Shown: positions 26,419 through 34,453, counted from the first letter of the stretch. The stretch is DNA of 34,996 bases from Bacteroidota bacterium (GCA_013289065.1 JABDAP010000021.1:1-34996); one strand, 5' to 3'. The notes: generated by a model from the sequence alone, not told the origin. Numbers and translations: made by a program.

Positions 26419-26763
26419 TCAGATCTTTTTACTGTTGACAAACCCATTTTTTAGCAGCCATTGCAAAACTTTATCGCGCTGATCACCCTGAATAATCGCT
26501 TCGCCATCTTTTACACTGCCACCGGTACCGCAGAAGTTTTTTAATTTTTTGCCCAGATCATCAAGATCATTTTCTGTGCCTGTAAACCCTGTTACCAGTG
26601 TAACCGCTTTGCCTGCTCTCTGTTTGGTATCTAAACGGATACGAAGTTTTTGTTGCGCAGGAGTTAATGTTTCCTGTGCCTCGTGTCGTTCTTCTTCAAA
26701 ACGAAAATTGGGGTCGGTGCTGAAAACAAAACCGCGGGTGTCTGGTTTATTTTTTTTATTCAT
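26419..26763 (-). CDS. yciH: SUI1/eIF1-like translation factor (YciH family)
   Basis: 114 residues: an acidic/polar N-terminal tail (about 1-40) and a SUI1 domain with RIRLDTKQRAGKAVTLVTGF, LKNFCGTGGSVKDGEAIIQG and QRDKVLQWLLKNGF. The GTGGSVKDG loop is diagnostic. Bacterial members resemble eIF1 and can affect start-codon selection, but their cellular role is not settled. The ATG lies at the edge of the 16-bp repeat array that fills the gap to nadC, so its promoter is either inside that array or upstream of nadC. Confidence 0.9.
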   Translation of the reverse strand: MNKKNKPDTRGFVFSTDPNFRFEEERHEAQETLTPAQQKLRIRLDTKQRAGKAVTLVTGFTGTENDLDDLGKKLKNFCGTGGSVKDGEAIIQGDQRDKVLQWLLKNGFVNSKKI

Positions 26764-26933
26764 CTGCTTATTAGTTTAGTTGTTTATTGGTTTAGTTGTT
26801 TATTGGTTTACTTGTTTATTGGTTTACTTGTTTATTGGTTTACTTGTTTATTGGTTTACTTGTTTATTGGTTTACTTGTTTATTGGTTTATAGTAAACTA
26901 CTAAACCAATAAACAAGTAAACCAATAAACTAA
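26764..26933. repeat. 16-bp tandem array (8-nt words) with inverted copy between nadC and yciH
   Basis: The core TGTTTATTGGTTTA occurs seven times at an exact 16-bp step (26781, 26797, 26813, 26829, 26845, 26861, 26877); each unit is two 8-nt words (ttggttta and cttgttta or gttgttta). A short AT centre (about 26891-26901) is followed by an inverted copy (26902-26933) of two units. The array starts at the yciH ATG on one side and covers the nadC stop codon on the other. It can form a long hairpin and is a good candidate for length variation. Confidence 0.85.
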
Positions 26934-27793
26934 TCAACTATCACGGCTTTCAAACTTAGATCAACACTCTGCGCCTGGTGTATCAATCCGCCAACACTGA
27001 TATAATCAACACCGGTAGCTGCATACGATTCAATTGTTTCGAGGTTGATGCCGCCGCTTGCTTCCGTTTCAAATTCTCCATTGATCATTTGTAATGCTTC
27101 TTTTATTCTTTCAGGTGTAAAATTATCAAGCATTATCCTGAATATCTTGCCTTTGCCGGCTGCACAGGCCTTTTTTACATCTTCGATACTTCTTGCTTCT
27201 ATTTCAATTTTTAATGGCTGTTTTAATTTTTGTGTGTACTGATATGCTGCATCAATGGCTGGTTCAATACCGCCGCAATAATCGATATGATTATCTTTCA
27301 GCATAATCATATCATACAAACCAAAACGATGATTCACACCGCCGCCGATACGCACCGCTTCTTTTTCCAGTAACCGGAAATTGGGTGTTGTTTTGCGTGT
27401 ATCCAATAAACGGGTATGGCATCCTTTTAATTTATCAGCATACAGATGCGTAAGTGTGGCTATACCGCTCATGCGTTGCATACAGTTCAATACCAAACGC
27501 TCGCATGTTAAGATCATATGAACGGATGCTTCTACTTCAAATGCATTTTCTCCGTTGAACATAGCATCGCCATCTTTTTTATATGCGGAAAAAACAATAG
27601 GGTCTTCTTTTAACCGGAAGATCCTTTCAGCAACCTGCATGCCTGCCAATATACCATCCTGCTTGATCTTCAGAACAGCCCTACCTTTTTTTCCGGGCGG
27701 AATACTGCTGAGTGTAGAATGATCGCCATCACCCACATCTTCCTGAAAAGCTTCTGTGATAAGATGCGTTAACTGTTCATCAAACGATTTCAT
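26930..27793 (-). CDS. nadC: Nicotinate-nucleotide pyrophosphorylase (carboxylating), QPRTase
   Basis: Converts quinolinate and PRPP to nicotinate mononucleotide in de novo NAD synthesis. 287 residues from the ATG at 27793. N-terminal AFQEDVGDGDHST, then ERLVLNCMQRMSGIAT, the PRPP-site LLDTRKTTPNFRLLEKEAVRIGGGVNHRFGLYDMIMLKDNH (quoted as separate motifs DTRKTTPNFR, GGGVNHR and LKDNH in the family), and the C-terminal EASGGINLETI and GVDYISVGGL. An in-frame ATG at 27823 lies inside the 7-nt repeat and upstream of the -7 element, so it is rejected. nadA/nadB are not adjacent. The last codons and stop overlap the 16-bp array. Confidence 0.95.
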   Translation of the reverse strand: MKSFDEQLTHLITEAFQEDVGDGDHSTLSSIPPGKKGRAVLKIKQDGILAGMQVAERIFRLKEDPIVFSAYKKDGDAMFNGENAFEVEASVHMILTCERLVLNCMQRMSGIATLTHLYADKLKGCHTRLLDTRKTTPNFRLLEKEAVRIGGGVNHRFGLYDMIMLKDNHIDYCGGIEPAIDAAYQYTQKLKQPLKIEIEARSIEDVKKACAAGKGKIFRIMLDNFTPERIKEALQMINGEFETEASGGINLETIESYAATGVDYISVGGLIHQAQSVDLSLKAVIVD

Positions 27794-27797
27794 TTTG

Positions 27798-27805
27798 TAA
27801 ATGTA
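27798..27805 (-). promoter_or_regulatory. -7 promoter element for nadC
   Basis: Minus strand TACATTTA, then CAAA and the ATG. It is a near match to TAnnTTTG (last base A) with 4 nt to the start codon, so the message should be leaderless. Confidence 0.45.
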
Positions 27806-27817
27806 GGGAAGAAAATT

Positions 27818-27852
27818 GTCCATGGCCTATGGTCCATGGCCGATAGTCAATA
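27818..27852. repeat. 7-nt word repeat, CCATGG family, between the DUF4783 gene and nadC
   Basis: Words gtccatg, gcctatg, gtccatg, gccgata and gtcaata follow at an exact 7-nt step and end 4 nt before the stop codon of the DUF4783 gene. It is the same word family as at 3176-3202 and inside pabB. CCATGG is self-complementary, so a hairpin is possible. Confidence 0.7.
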
Positions 27853-27856
27853 GACT

Positions 27857-28237
27857 TTAACTGATGCGCAGTGTAATGATCCGCCACTTACCGTCTTTAA
27901 TTTTCATCAGTATCGTGATGTTATTGCCTTTACCATTGCTGAGCAGTTTTCCGGCGAGGTACATGGTATTACTGATCTCTCTTTCCGATGCTTTTTCAAA
28001 ACCCTTCACACCATGTTCGGTAAAAAATGATTTTAACGTGATGGTTGCCTGGTTACGGCCTATATTCTTTATTTCGTCTTTATCCAGCAGTTTCATGTCT
28101 ACATACTCGTCAAAAAAATTGCCTACCTGCGTGGCATCCGCAGATTTAAAAGCATTGACGATCGGGTCGGTCGCTGCCTGTTTTGTAAAAGACATCAGCG
28201 CAAACATCAACCCCGTAAATAAAAATAATTTTTTCAT
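27857..28237 (-). CDS. Secreted DUF4783 family protein
   Basis: 126 residues with a signal peptide (MKKLFLFTGLMFALMSFTKQA) and a compact alpha/beta domain of the NTF2-like type: DPIVNAFKSADATQVGNFFDEYVDMKL, then FFTEHGVKGFEKASERE (each a family feature in Bacteroidota), and a final strand GKWRIITLRIS. Expected in the periplasm; function unknown. It lies upstream of nadC on the same strand, separated by the 7-nt repeat and the nadC promoter. Confidence 0.85.
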   Translation of the reverse strand: MKKLFLFTGLMFALMSFTKQAATDPIVNAFKSADATQVGNFFDEYVDMKLLDKDEIKNIGRNQATITLKSFFTEHGVKGFEKASEREISNTMYLAGKLLSNGKGNNITILMKIKDGKWRIITLRIS

Positions 28238-28345
28238 AATGCGGTTTGCCCACCTTTATTTGCCAAAAACATGCCAATATGCTATTTCAAAAGGTACTGG
28301 CTAAAGTTAACATGTATTCATCTATTCATCAACGGTAAAATGCAG

Positions 28346-28353
28346 TAATTTTA
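28346..28353 (+). promoter_or_regulatory. Possible -7 promoter element for gpmI
   Basis: TAATTTTA, a near match to TAnnTTTG, ends 4 nt before the gpmI ATG. It would give a leaderless message. Weak evidence. Confidence 0.3.
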
Positions 28354-28357
28354 TGGT

Positions 28358-29878
28358 ATGAGTAAGAAAGCAATATTAATTATTATGGATGGATGGGGTT
28401 TGGGCCAGGTAAAATCGGCCGATGCTATCCAGAATGCGAATGTTCCGTTCGTGAGTTCGCTGTATAAAGATTATCCAAACACTACGTTGGTTACTTTTGG
28501 TGAAGACGTAGGATTGCCCGAAGGGCAGATGGGAAACAGTGAAGTGGGGCATCTTAACTTAGGTGCGGGCCGCATCGTTTACCAGGAACTCGAGCGGATC
28601 AATGTAGCGATCCGCAAAGGAGAGTTTGCAAAAAATGAACACCTGTTAGCTTCTGTCCGCTTTGCAAAAACAAATAATAAGCCTTTGCATTTATTGGGTT
28701 TGGTAAGTGATGGCGGTGTGCATTCGCATATCAACCACATCAAAGCTATTGTTGATGTTTGTAAAGCAGAAGGATTAACCGAAGTATACATCCATGCATT
28801 TACAGACGGGCGTGATACCGATCCGAAAAGTGGTTTGGGTTTTATCAGGGATCTGCAAAAACATTTGAATGAGTCTGTTGGAAAAATTGCATCAGTAAGC
28901 GGGCGTTATTATGCAATGGATCGTGATAAACGCTGGGAAAGAATACAACTTGCGTACGATTGCATCGTAAAAGGCGAAGGACAAAAAGCGCCGGATGCGA
29001 TCGCTGCCATTGAACAATCGTATGCTGCCAATATTACTGATGAATTTATCAAACCAACCGTTGTGTTGAATGAAGCGCAGCAACCGCTTGCATTGATCAA
29101 AGACGGTGATGTAGCCATTTGTTTTAATTTCAGGACAGACCGCTGCCGTGAAATAACAGACGTATTAACGCAGAACGACCATACAGAATTTGGAATGAAA
29201 AAACTGAATCTGCATTATACCACCATGACCATGTACGATCATACATTTAAAGATGTGCATGTGATCTTTGACAACGACAATTTAGTAAATACCATTGGCG
29301 AAGTGATCGCTGATAATAACAAGAAGCAGATCCGTATTGCAGAAACAGAAAAGTATCCGCATGTAACTTTCTTCTTTAGCGGCGGGCGCGAAGAACCGTT
29401 TCCGGGCGAGAGCCGCATCATGGTGCCGTCACCCAAAGTGGCTACATATGATATGCAGCCGGAAATGAGTGCAGTTGCCATTACAGACAAACTGATTCCT
29501 GAAATTGAAAATGAATCTGCAGATCTTATTGTGTTGAATTATGCCAATACAGACATGGTTGGGCACACAGGTATATTCAGCGCCGCCATTACTGCTGCAC
29601 AAACTGTTGATGGCTGTGTAAAACGCGTGGTAACAGCGGCTTTGGCGCATGGTTATGCAATATTCTTAACGGCCGATCATGGCAATGCAGACTTTATGAT
29701 CAATGCAGACGGCACGCCAAATACAGCGCATACCAAGAATCCTGTTCCGTTCTTTATTATTGATAAAGACTGGAAAGGAACCATAAAAAAAGGCAAGCTG
29801 GGCGACATAGCCCCAACAATTTTAACACTCATAGGATTGCCTATTCCGAAAGAGATGACAGGAAATGTATTAATTTGA
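28358..29878 (+). CDS. gpmI: 2,3-bisphosphoglycerate-independent phosphoglycerate mutase
   Basis: Interconverts 3- and 2-phosphoglycerate in glycolysis/gluconeogenesis with two Mn2+ ions. 506 residues, normal length. Metal and phospho-Ser sites: Asp11 in IIMDGWG and Ser61 in GQMGNSEVGHLN. Further conserved segments: GLVSDGGVHSH, HAFTDGRDT, SVSGRYYAMDRDKRWER, FNFRTDRCREI, FFFSGGREEPFPGE, NYANTDMVGHTG and LTADHGNAD. Cytoplasmic. It is followed 16 nt later by the haem-binding protein on the same strand. Confidence 0.97.
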   Translation: MSKKAILIIMDGWGLGQVKSADAIQNANVPFVSSLYKDYPNTTLVTFGEDVGLPEGQMGNSEVGHLNLGAGRIVYQELERINVAIRKGEFAKNEHLLASVRFAKTNNKPLHLLGLVSDGGVHSHINHIKAIVDVCKAEGLTEVYIHAFTDGRDTDPKSGLGFIRDLQKHLNESVGKIASVSGRYYAMDRDKRWERIQLAYDCIVKGEGQKAPDAIAAIEQSYAANITDEFIKPTVVLNEAQQPLALIKDGDVAICFNFRTDRCREITDVLTQNDHTEFGMKKLNLHYTTMTMYDHTFKDVHVIFDNDNLVNTIGEVIADNNKKQIRIAETEKYPHVTFFFSGGREEPFPGESRIMVPSPKVATYDMQPEMSAVAITDKLIPEIENESADLIVLNYANTDMVGHTGIFSAAITAAQTVDGCVKRVVTAALAHGYAIFLTADHGNADFMINADGTPNTAHTKNPVPFFIIDKDWKGTIKKGKLGDIAPTILTLIGLPIPKEMTGNVLI

Positions 29879-29894
29879 TCAGCAAAACCAGCGC

Positions 29895-30386
29895 ATGAAA
29901 ATCTTTAAAAGGATCCTCATTTTTTTATTGGTGATATTGATCGTGTTGCAGGCATTCAGAACGCCGAAGAATTCTTCGGGCGATATGACAAAGGATATTT
30001 CAAAAAGTTATATCGTTCCGCCTGATGTAAAAGTTATTCTGGCAAAAGCATGTAACGATTGCCACAGTAACAACACCCGTTATCCATGGTATGCAGAAGT
30101 ACAACCAGTGAGCTGGTGGCTGGGCGGCCATATCAAAGATGGAAAACGCCATCTTAACTTTAGTGAGTTTGATGGTTACAGGATTGCGCGCCAGTATCAG
30201 AAATTAGAAGAGTGTATCAAAGAAGTGAAGGAAGGTGGCATGCCATTACCTTCTTACCTGATCATTCATAAAGATGCTGTATTGACCGATGCTGAAAAAA
30301 CAGCCTTGTATAATTGGTGCGATATTTTAAGGGATACCATTAAGGCAACTTATCCTGCAGATAGTTTAGTGATCAAAAAGAAGTAA
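29895..30386 (+). CDS. Membrane-anchored haem-binding domain protein (CxxCH)
   Basis: 163 residues: an N-terminal membrane anchor or uncleaved signal (about 5-22, FKRILIFLLVILIVLQAF) and a periplasmic haem_bd-type domain with a single c-type haem motif CNDCH (53-57). Further family features are NNTRYPWYAEVQPVSWWLGGHI and the C-terminal GGMPLPSYLIIHKDAVLTDAE, where Met and His could be axial ligands. Probably a small periplasmic cytochrome-like protein; its redox partner is unknown. The 16-nt distance to gpmI suggests co-transcription, although the roles look unrelated. Confidence 0.87.
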   Translation: MKIFKRILIFLLVILIVLQAFRTPKNSSGDMTKDISKSYIVPPDVKVILAKACNDCHSNNTRYPWYAEVQPVSWWLGGHIKDGKRHLNFSEFDGYRIARQYQKLEECIKEVKEGGMPLPSYLIIHKDAVLTDAEKTALYNWCDILRDTIKATYPADSLVIKKK

Positions 30387-30394
30387 CCAAAAGG

Positions 30395-30474
30395 AGTTAA
30401 AAGTTAATAGTGAAGAGTTATTATACTTTCTTTTCACTATTAACTTTTGACTATTAACTTTTAACTTTCTACAC
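30395..30474. repeat. 7-nt word repeat with inverted arm, flush with the engB start
   Basis: Left arm 30395-30421: agttaaa, agttaat, agtgaag, agttatt. Right arm 30433-30474: ttcacta, ttaactt, ttgacta, ttaactt, ttaactt, tctacac, then directly the engB ATG. The arms are inverse copies around an 11-nt centre. The words ttaactt/taacttt give TAACTTTC close to the ATG, which resembles a -7 element, so the repeat may also supply the engB promoter. Confidence 0.75.
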
Positions 30475-31110
30475 ATGGAAATCAAATCGGCCAAATACGT
30501 TATCTCTTCCGCATTGGTAACACAATGTCCTAAACCCGACAGGCCGGAATATGCATTTATCGGGCGGAGCAATGTGGGCAAGTCTTCACTGATCAATATG
30601 GTTACGGGACAAAAAAGCCTTGCCAAAACCTCTTCCACACCTGGCAAGACGCAACTGATCAATCATTTTGAAATAGAAAGCTCCACTGCCGAACGCGGGC
30701 CGAAAGAAAAATGGTTTCTCGTGGATCTTCCGGGTTATGGTTATGCCAAACGCTCGCAAACAGAAAGAAAAAGATGGGAAGAAATGCTGAACGGCTATCT
30801 GCGTAAAAGAGAAAACCTGGTACAGGTATTTGTGTTGATCGACAGCCGCCATTCGCCGCAAAAAAATGATATCGAGTTTGTAAGCCAGCTCGATACCTGG
30901 CAGATACATTTCAGCCTGGTGTTTACCAAATCCGACAAAGAAAAACCAGCCGTTGTTGAACGAAATGTAACAGCATTTTTAGATAAACTCAGTGAAACCT
31001 GGCAATTTTTGCCGAGACATTTTGTAACAAGTGCGGAAAAAAATATCGGCCGTGACGAGATCCGCCGGTTTATTGAAGAGTGCAATAAACAAATTGCGAC
31101 GAAGAAGTAG
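30475..31110 (+). CDS. engB: Ribosome biogenesis GTP-binding protein EngB (YihA/YsxC)
   Basis: Small TRAFAC GTPase needed for 50S subunit assembly. 211 residues with G1 GRSNVGKSS, G2 around SSTPGKTQ, G3 DLPGYGYA, G4 TKSD and G5 TSAEK. The KSAKYVISS start is usual for the family. There is a short extra loop before G3 (ESSTAERGPKEKW). It is tail to tail with the YkuK-like gene with a single base between the stop codons. Confidence 0.95.
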   Translation: MEIKSAKYVISSALVTQCPKPDRPEYAFIGRSNVGKSSLINMVTGQKSLAKTSSTPGKTQLINHFEIESSTAERGPKEKWFLVDLPGYGYAKRSQTERKRWEEMLNGYLRKRENLVQVFVLIDSRHSPQKNDIEFVSQLDTWQIHFSLVFTKSDKEKPAVVERNVTAFLDKLSETWQFLPRHFVTSAEKNIGRDEIRRFIEECNKQIATKK

Positions 31111-31111
31111 A

Positions 31112-31585
31112 TCAGTTAACTACTTTATCCGCGCAGCAACTGCTCGCAAACGCTTCCGGCTTGGCTTTGAACGCGAAACCCATACCCAGTATATATCCCA
31201 TCGCTTCGCGCAATGCATCGTTGCTTTTGAATTGGGGGTTAGTGTTGATATCGGCGTGGACTTCCATATCAACCTGGTGTTCTATAAAAAGATCGCATAA
31301 TTCGTAAGCAATTTCAATGCTCTTGGCTACTTCAACCAGCATGCGTTCTTTGATATGAAATTTCTGTTTGGTCTTTTCATTGTGGATATACATAAAGCCG
31401 CCATTGTGTTCGCGCAGGAATACGATCACTGTTGCAAACTCAGTGTCTTCGCCTTTTACCTGGCTGTCGGTGCCGATACAAACTTTTAATTTGATACCAT
31501 TGGCAGCTTCTCTCTGGATAGCTTCTTTCACTGCCTCTTTGATAGGAAGAACTATGTTTTCGCCGTTAAATTTTCTCCAACGCAT
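31112..31585 (-). CDS. YkuK-like (DUF458) RNase H-fold protein
   Basis: 157 residues from the ATG at 31585, preferred over a longer in-frame start at 31621 because RWRKFNGENIVLPI is the usual start. Family features: VCIGTDSQVKGEDTEFATVIVF, where the Asp and following strand resemble the first RNase H catalytic strand; HIKERMLVEVAKSIEIA; and MEVHADINTNPQFKSNDALREAMGYILGMGF with Asp and Asn in the position of metal ligands (two motifs, VHADIN and MGYILGMGF). The fold has been linked to RNase H, but I know of no established cellular role. Cytoplasmic. Confidence 0.8.
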   Translation of the reverse strand: MRWRKFNGENIVLPIKEAVKEAIQREAANGIKLKVCIGTDSQVKGEDTEFATVIVFLREHNGGFMYIHNEKTKQKFHIKERMLVEVAKSIEIAYELCDLFIEHQVDMEVHADINTNPQFKSNDALREAMGYILGMGFAFKAKPEAFASSCCADKVVN

Positions 31586-31674
31586 AGATTGATGTTTTTG
31601 TAATTTACTGATTAAACACAAACCGTTTCACTTTTATAAATGATCTTATTATTAACAGGCGTGGAAAACGCAAG

Positions 31675-31781
31675 GGAGTCTGGAGTTAGAAGTCTGGAGA
31701 CTGAAGTCATTAATCATAAGTGATGTTTGTTGTTCCGCATATATTTACTCCAGTCTCCTAACTCCAGACTCCAGACTTCGC
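31675..31781. repeat. 7-nt word repeat with inverted arm, GGAGTCT word, before the GT2 gene
   Basis: Left arm 31675-31709: ggagtct, ggagtta, gaagtct, ggagact, gaagtca. Right arm 31747-31781: actccag, tctccta, actccag, actccag, acttcgc. The arms are inverse copies word by word with one order change, about 37 nt apart. The right arm ends 4 nt before the TATCTTTG element of the next gene. Confidence 0.75.
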
Positions 31782-31785
31782 TCCT

Positions 31786-31793
31786 TATCTTTG
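31786..31793 (+). promoter_or_regulatory. -7 promoter element for the GT2 gene
   Basis: TATCTTTG, an exact TAnnTTTG match, followed by CCCG and the ATG. A leaderless message is predicted. The -33 region lies inside the right arm of the word repeat. Confidence 0.55.
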
Positions 31794-31797
31794 CCCG

Positions 31798-32673
31798 ATG
31801 AAAGTGAGTGGTTTTACGTTCATCAAAAATGCGATACAGTTTGACTACCCGATTGTGGAAGCGATCCTTTCCGTTCTTCCCTTATGCGATGAAATGATCG
31901 TGGCCGTTGGCGATTCATCGGATCAGACACGCAAACTCATTGCATCAATCCCTTCAGATAAAATACGCATCATTGATACGGTCTGGAACACTGATCTGCG
32001 CGAAGGCGGGGCCGTACTCGCAGATGAAACCAATAAAGCCTTCCATGCCATCAGCAATGATACCGACTGGTGCTTTTATATACAGGGCGATGAAGTACTG
32101 CACGAACAATACTATGATACGATCAGGAAAGGGATGTTGCAATGGAAAGACAACATAGAGGTGGATGGATTGTTATTCAAATACAAACATTTTTATGGTT
32201 CGTTTGATTATGTGGCAACCTCTTCGAGATGGTACCGGAATGAAATAAGGATCGTGCGGCATAACCCTAAGATCTACTCGTACCGCGATGCACAGGGTTT
32301 CAGGAAAAATGATGATGAGAAACTAAAAGTAAAAGCGCTGGATGCATATATCTATCATTACGGCTGGGTACGGCCGCCAAAGACCATGATGGATAAAAAA
32401 AGAAATTTTGGCAACTACTGGGGCGGCGGTTTGATCACGGAAGAATTTACCAAACAGAATTCAGGCGAGTTCGATTATTCGCAGATAGATGCACTGGAAA
32501 AATTTACAGGCACACATCCTTCAGTAATGAAAGAACGCATTGAAAAAATGAACTGGCATTTTGATTATGACCTTTCCTACAACAACCTTACGGTAAAAGA
32601 CCATTTCAAAAATATCATGGAGAAGTGGACGGGTATCCGCCCGTTTGATTACAGGAATTATATACTTATTTGA
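31798..32673 (+). CDS. Family 2 glycosyltransferase
   Basis: 291 residues with the GT-A fold start VSGFTFIKNAIQFDYP, a nucleotide-sugar segment with DEMIVAVGDSSDQTRKLI, and QGDEVLHEQY with Asp98-Glu99 in the position of the metal-binding DxD. The middle HFYGSFDYVATSSRWYRNEI and C-terminal helices are typical of small Bacteroidota GT2 proteins near cell-surface polysaccharide genes. No membrane segment, so it should act at the inner face of the membrane on a lipid carrier or surface glycan. Donor and acceptor are unknown. Transcribed alone, with a GC-rich hairpin downstream. Confidence 0.85.
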   Translation: MKVSGFTFIKNAIQFDYPIVEAILSVLPLCDEMIVAVGDSSDQTRKLIASIPSDKIRIIDTVWNTDLREGGAVLADETNKAFHAISNDTDWCFYIQGDEVLHEQYYDTIRKGMLQWKDNIEVDGLLFKYKHFYGSFDYVATSSRWYRNEIRIVRHNPKIYSYRDAQGFRKNDDEKLKVKALDAYIYHYGWVRPPKTMMDKKRNFGNYWGGGLITEEFTKQNSGEFDYSQIDALEKFTGTHPSVMKERIEKMNWHFDYDLSYNNLTVKDHFKNIMEKWTGIRPFDYRNYILI

Positions 32674-32680
32674 TCTTTTA

Positions 32681-32734
32681 CTGCGCCTCGGCGCCTTTGC
32701 GTGAAAAAATGCACGCGAAGGCGCGGAGGCGCAG
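32681..32734. repeat. GC-rich hairpin of 8-nt words between convergent genes (terminator-like)
   Basis: The left arm 32681-32703 pairs with the right arm 32712-32734 at 21 of 23 positions around an 8-nt A-rich loop. The words ctgcgcct, cggcgcct and ttgcgtg show an 8-nt step. It lies between the convergent GT2 and GT9-like genes, so it could serve both, but neither side has a long T-tract. Confidence 0.75.
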
Positions 32735-32753
32735 TTTGAGTTTCAAACTTCTG

Positions 32754-33626
32754 TTACATGAATCTTTCCTTTACTAATTTTTCAAACTGCGGCTGGAAAC
32801 AAAAATCATATCCGTTTGCACCGGCCACACTTACATTGGGTGTTTGGAAATAAATTTCGAGAAGGCGGTTTACTTTTAATGCTTCGGCAACAGCAAAGGG
32901 GAACGACTGGTTGCCGATAAACAATTTACATGATGCAATGTATTTTGCCATCACATAAAAATCAGTTACCGGCAGGTATTGAATATGTGGAACCATTTTC
33001 TTCATCGCTTCAAACTCAGCAGGGACGCCGATAAAACTCAGTTTCGGGTAATGCTGTAAAAACGAATAATCAATGCCAGGCGCATTATACCGCTGGCTTC
33101 TTGCTACGAGAATGGTATCCTGCAACAAAGAATCGTTGGGGATTTGAAGCCAGGCTTTACTCAGATCATAATTAACAGCGAAGACCCAGAAATACCATCG
33201 CGCAATATTTCCCCTGTTCAGTAAAAATGGATATTTCCTTATCAGGTCGAGATCAAAATCTATTGGCTGATCCGTATAAATATCACAGGTTTTGATGGAT
33301 GGATGGCTGATGAGTAATGGCTGCAGTTGCTCCGCCATTTTTTTATCAAGCATCGTGTTTCCCAATGGATGCGGCTTCTTTCCATAACTCGCAAACTGGT
33401 TAACATTGAGATGAAGATGAATATTTTTTCCATCGGCCAACCCTAACATGGCTGGTATCGCATAAATGATATCGCCAGCATTGCCGCTGTGTTTGAAATG
33501 AAGGTCTTCTTTACCCGGAAAAGATAATTGAGGGTGCGGTATCTGATTGATCTTTCGTAAAAATTCATGGTTCTTATACTCTTCGGGATCCCTGAGTTTA
33601 AATAGCATTTTCTGGATCGGGTTCAT
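32754..33626 (-). CDS. Glycosyltransferase-like protein (GT9-type features)
   Basis: 290 residues, no signal peptide. The N-terminal LHFKHSGNAGDIIYAIPAM (42-60) and the C-terminal KLFIGNQSFPFAVAEALKVN resemble the two Rossmann halves of ADP-heptose:LPS transferases (GT9), where the second motif binds the nucleotide sugar. The match is partial and the usual GT9 start is absent, so a related surface-glycan role is inferred mainly from the fold signature and from the neighbours (FkbM methyltransferase 29 nt upstream, GT4 fragment, GT2). Confidence 0.65.
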   Translation of the reverse strand: MNPIQKMLFKLRDPEEYKNHEFLRKINQIPHPQLSFPGKEDLHFKHSGNAGDIIYAIPAMLGLADGKNIHLHLNVNQFASYGKKPHPLGNTMLDKKMAEQLQPLLISHPSIKTCDIYTDQPIDFDLDLIRKYPFLLNRGNIARWYFWVFAVNYDLSKAWLQIPNDSLLQDTILVARSQRYNAPGIDYSFLQHYPKLSFIGVPAEFEAMKKMVPHIQYLPVTDFYVMAKYIASCKLFIGNQSFPFAVAEALKVNRLLEIYFQTPNVSVAGANGYDFCFQPQFEKLVKERFM

Positions 33627-33655
33627 GCCGCTTAATTATGATGATCAGTTAACAG

Positions 33656-34453
33656 TTAAGGAACCGGTCTTCTTATCGCTACGGCCGAATAACATCCTTC
33701 CGTTTCCGGTTTTGCTGAAACCGCAAATCCTTTTTCTTTTAAAAAATTAAAAAGAAAAGCTGCATTTCGTTTTTCCGTATCCAGGTCGTGCACTTCAATG
33801 ATGATACATTTGATCAGTGGCCAGATCATCTCCGGCGAATCGTAAAGGATCGGATATTCGCTTCCTTCACAATCCATCTTCAGCAAATCTATCTGTTTAA
33901 TATTATTCTGCGTAATAATATCAAACAAACGGATGGCCGGCACCTGTACCGACCGGTTATTGCTTTTCGAAAAATCGCTGCACACAGAAGCGATCACAGA
34001 ATTATCGTTCACATCATCAAAAAATATGGGCATCATGCCGGCCTGCATTCCTGTAACTGCGGCTTCGGTGAGGATGATCCGTTCTTCCAGCCTTTTATTA
34101 AGGCTGATATTTTTTCTGAAAACTTCCGTGTTGCGCCGCATGGGTTCGAACGCATACACTTTTGCGTTACTTCGTTTTGATGCGATCATAAAACTGAAAT
34201 ACCCAACATTGCCGCCAATATCAATAACAGTTGCATACTCCGGTATCGCCGGTAACCATGTATCGTTCCTGTAAAAATTTTCCAGGAAGATCTCTTTGAA
34301 CACATAATAAAATTCAAACGGTACATCAAACAGAAACGGCTCGCCTGTGGTAATGTACCGGCTGGTCTCTTTATTCCTTTCTTTTCGTTTGAAATATTGC
34401 GGCCAGTTACGGACATGCATTGCCAGCCGCATATAGTTTTTGATTGACGACAT
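33656..34453 (-). CDS. FkbM family methyltransferase
   Basis: SAM-dependent O-methyltransferase of 265 residues. SAM motif I is VIDIGGNVGYFSF (76-88), the post-I acidic residue is Glu103 in AFEP, and the domain continues with IDLLKMDCEGSEYPIL and IIEVHDLD, all typical of Methyltransf_21/FkbM. The first 70 residues form a helical lead. In glycan loci these enzymes usually methylate a sugar hydroxyl. It lies upstream of the GT9-like gene on the same strand with a 29-nt gap, probably in one operon. Confidence 0.9.
   Translation of the reverse strand: MSSIKNYMRLAMHVRNWPQYFKRKERNKETSRYITTGEPFLFDVPFEFYYVFKEIFLENFYRNDTWLPAIPEYATVIDIGGNVGYFSFMIASKRSNAKVYAFEPMRRNTEVFRKNISLNKRLEERIILTEAAVTGMQAGMMPIFFDDVNDNSVIASVCSDFSKSNNRSVQVPAIRLFDIITQNNIKQIDLLKMDCEGSEYPILYDSPEMIWPLIKCIIIEVHDLDTEKRNAAFLFNFLKEKGFAVSAKPETEGCYSAVAIRRPVP

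Noticed and set aside
26764-26933. CRISPR array
   Set aside because: The units are contiguous 16-bp repeats with no unique spacers and no cas genes nearby; it is a tandem array with an inverted end.
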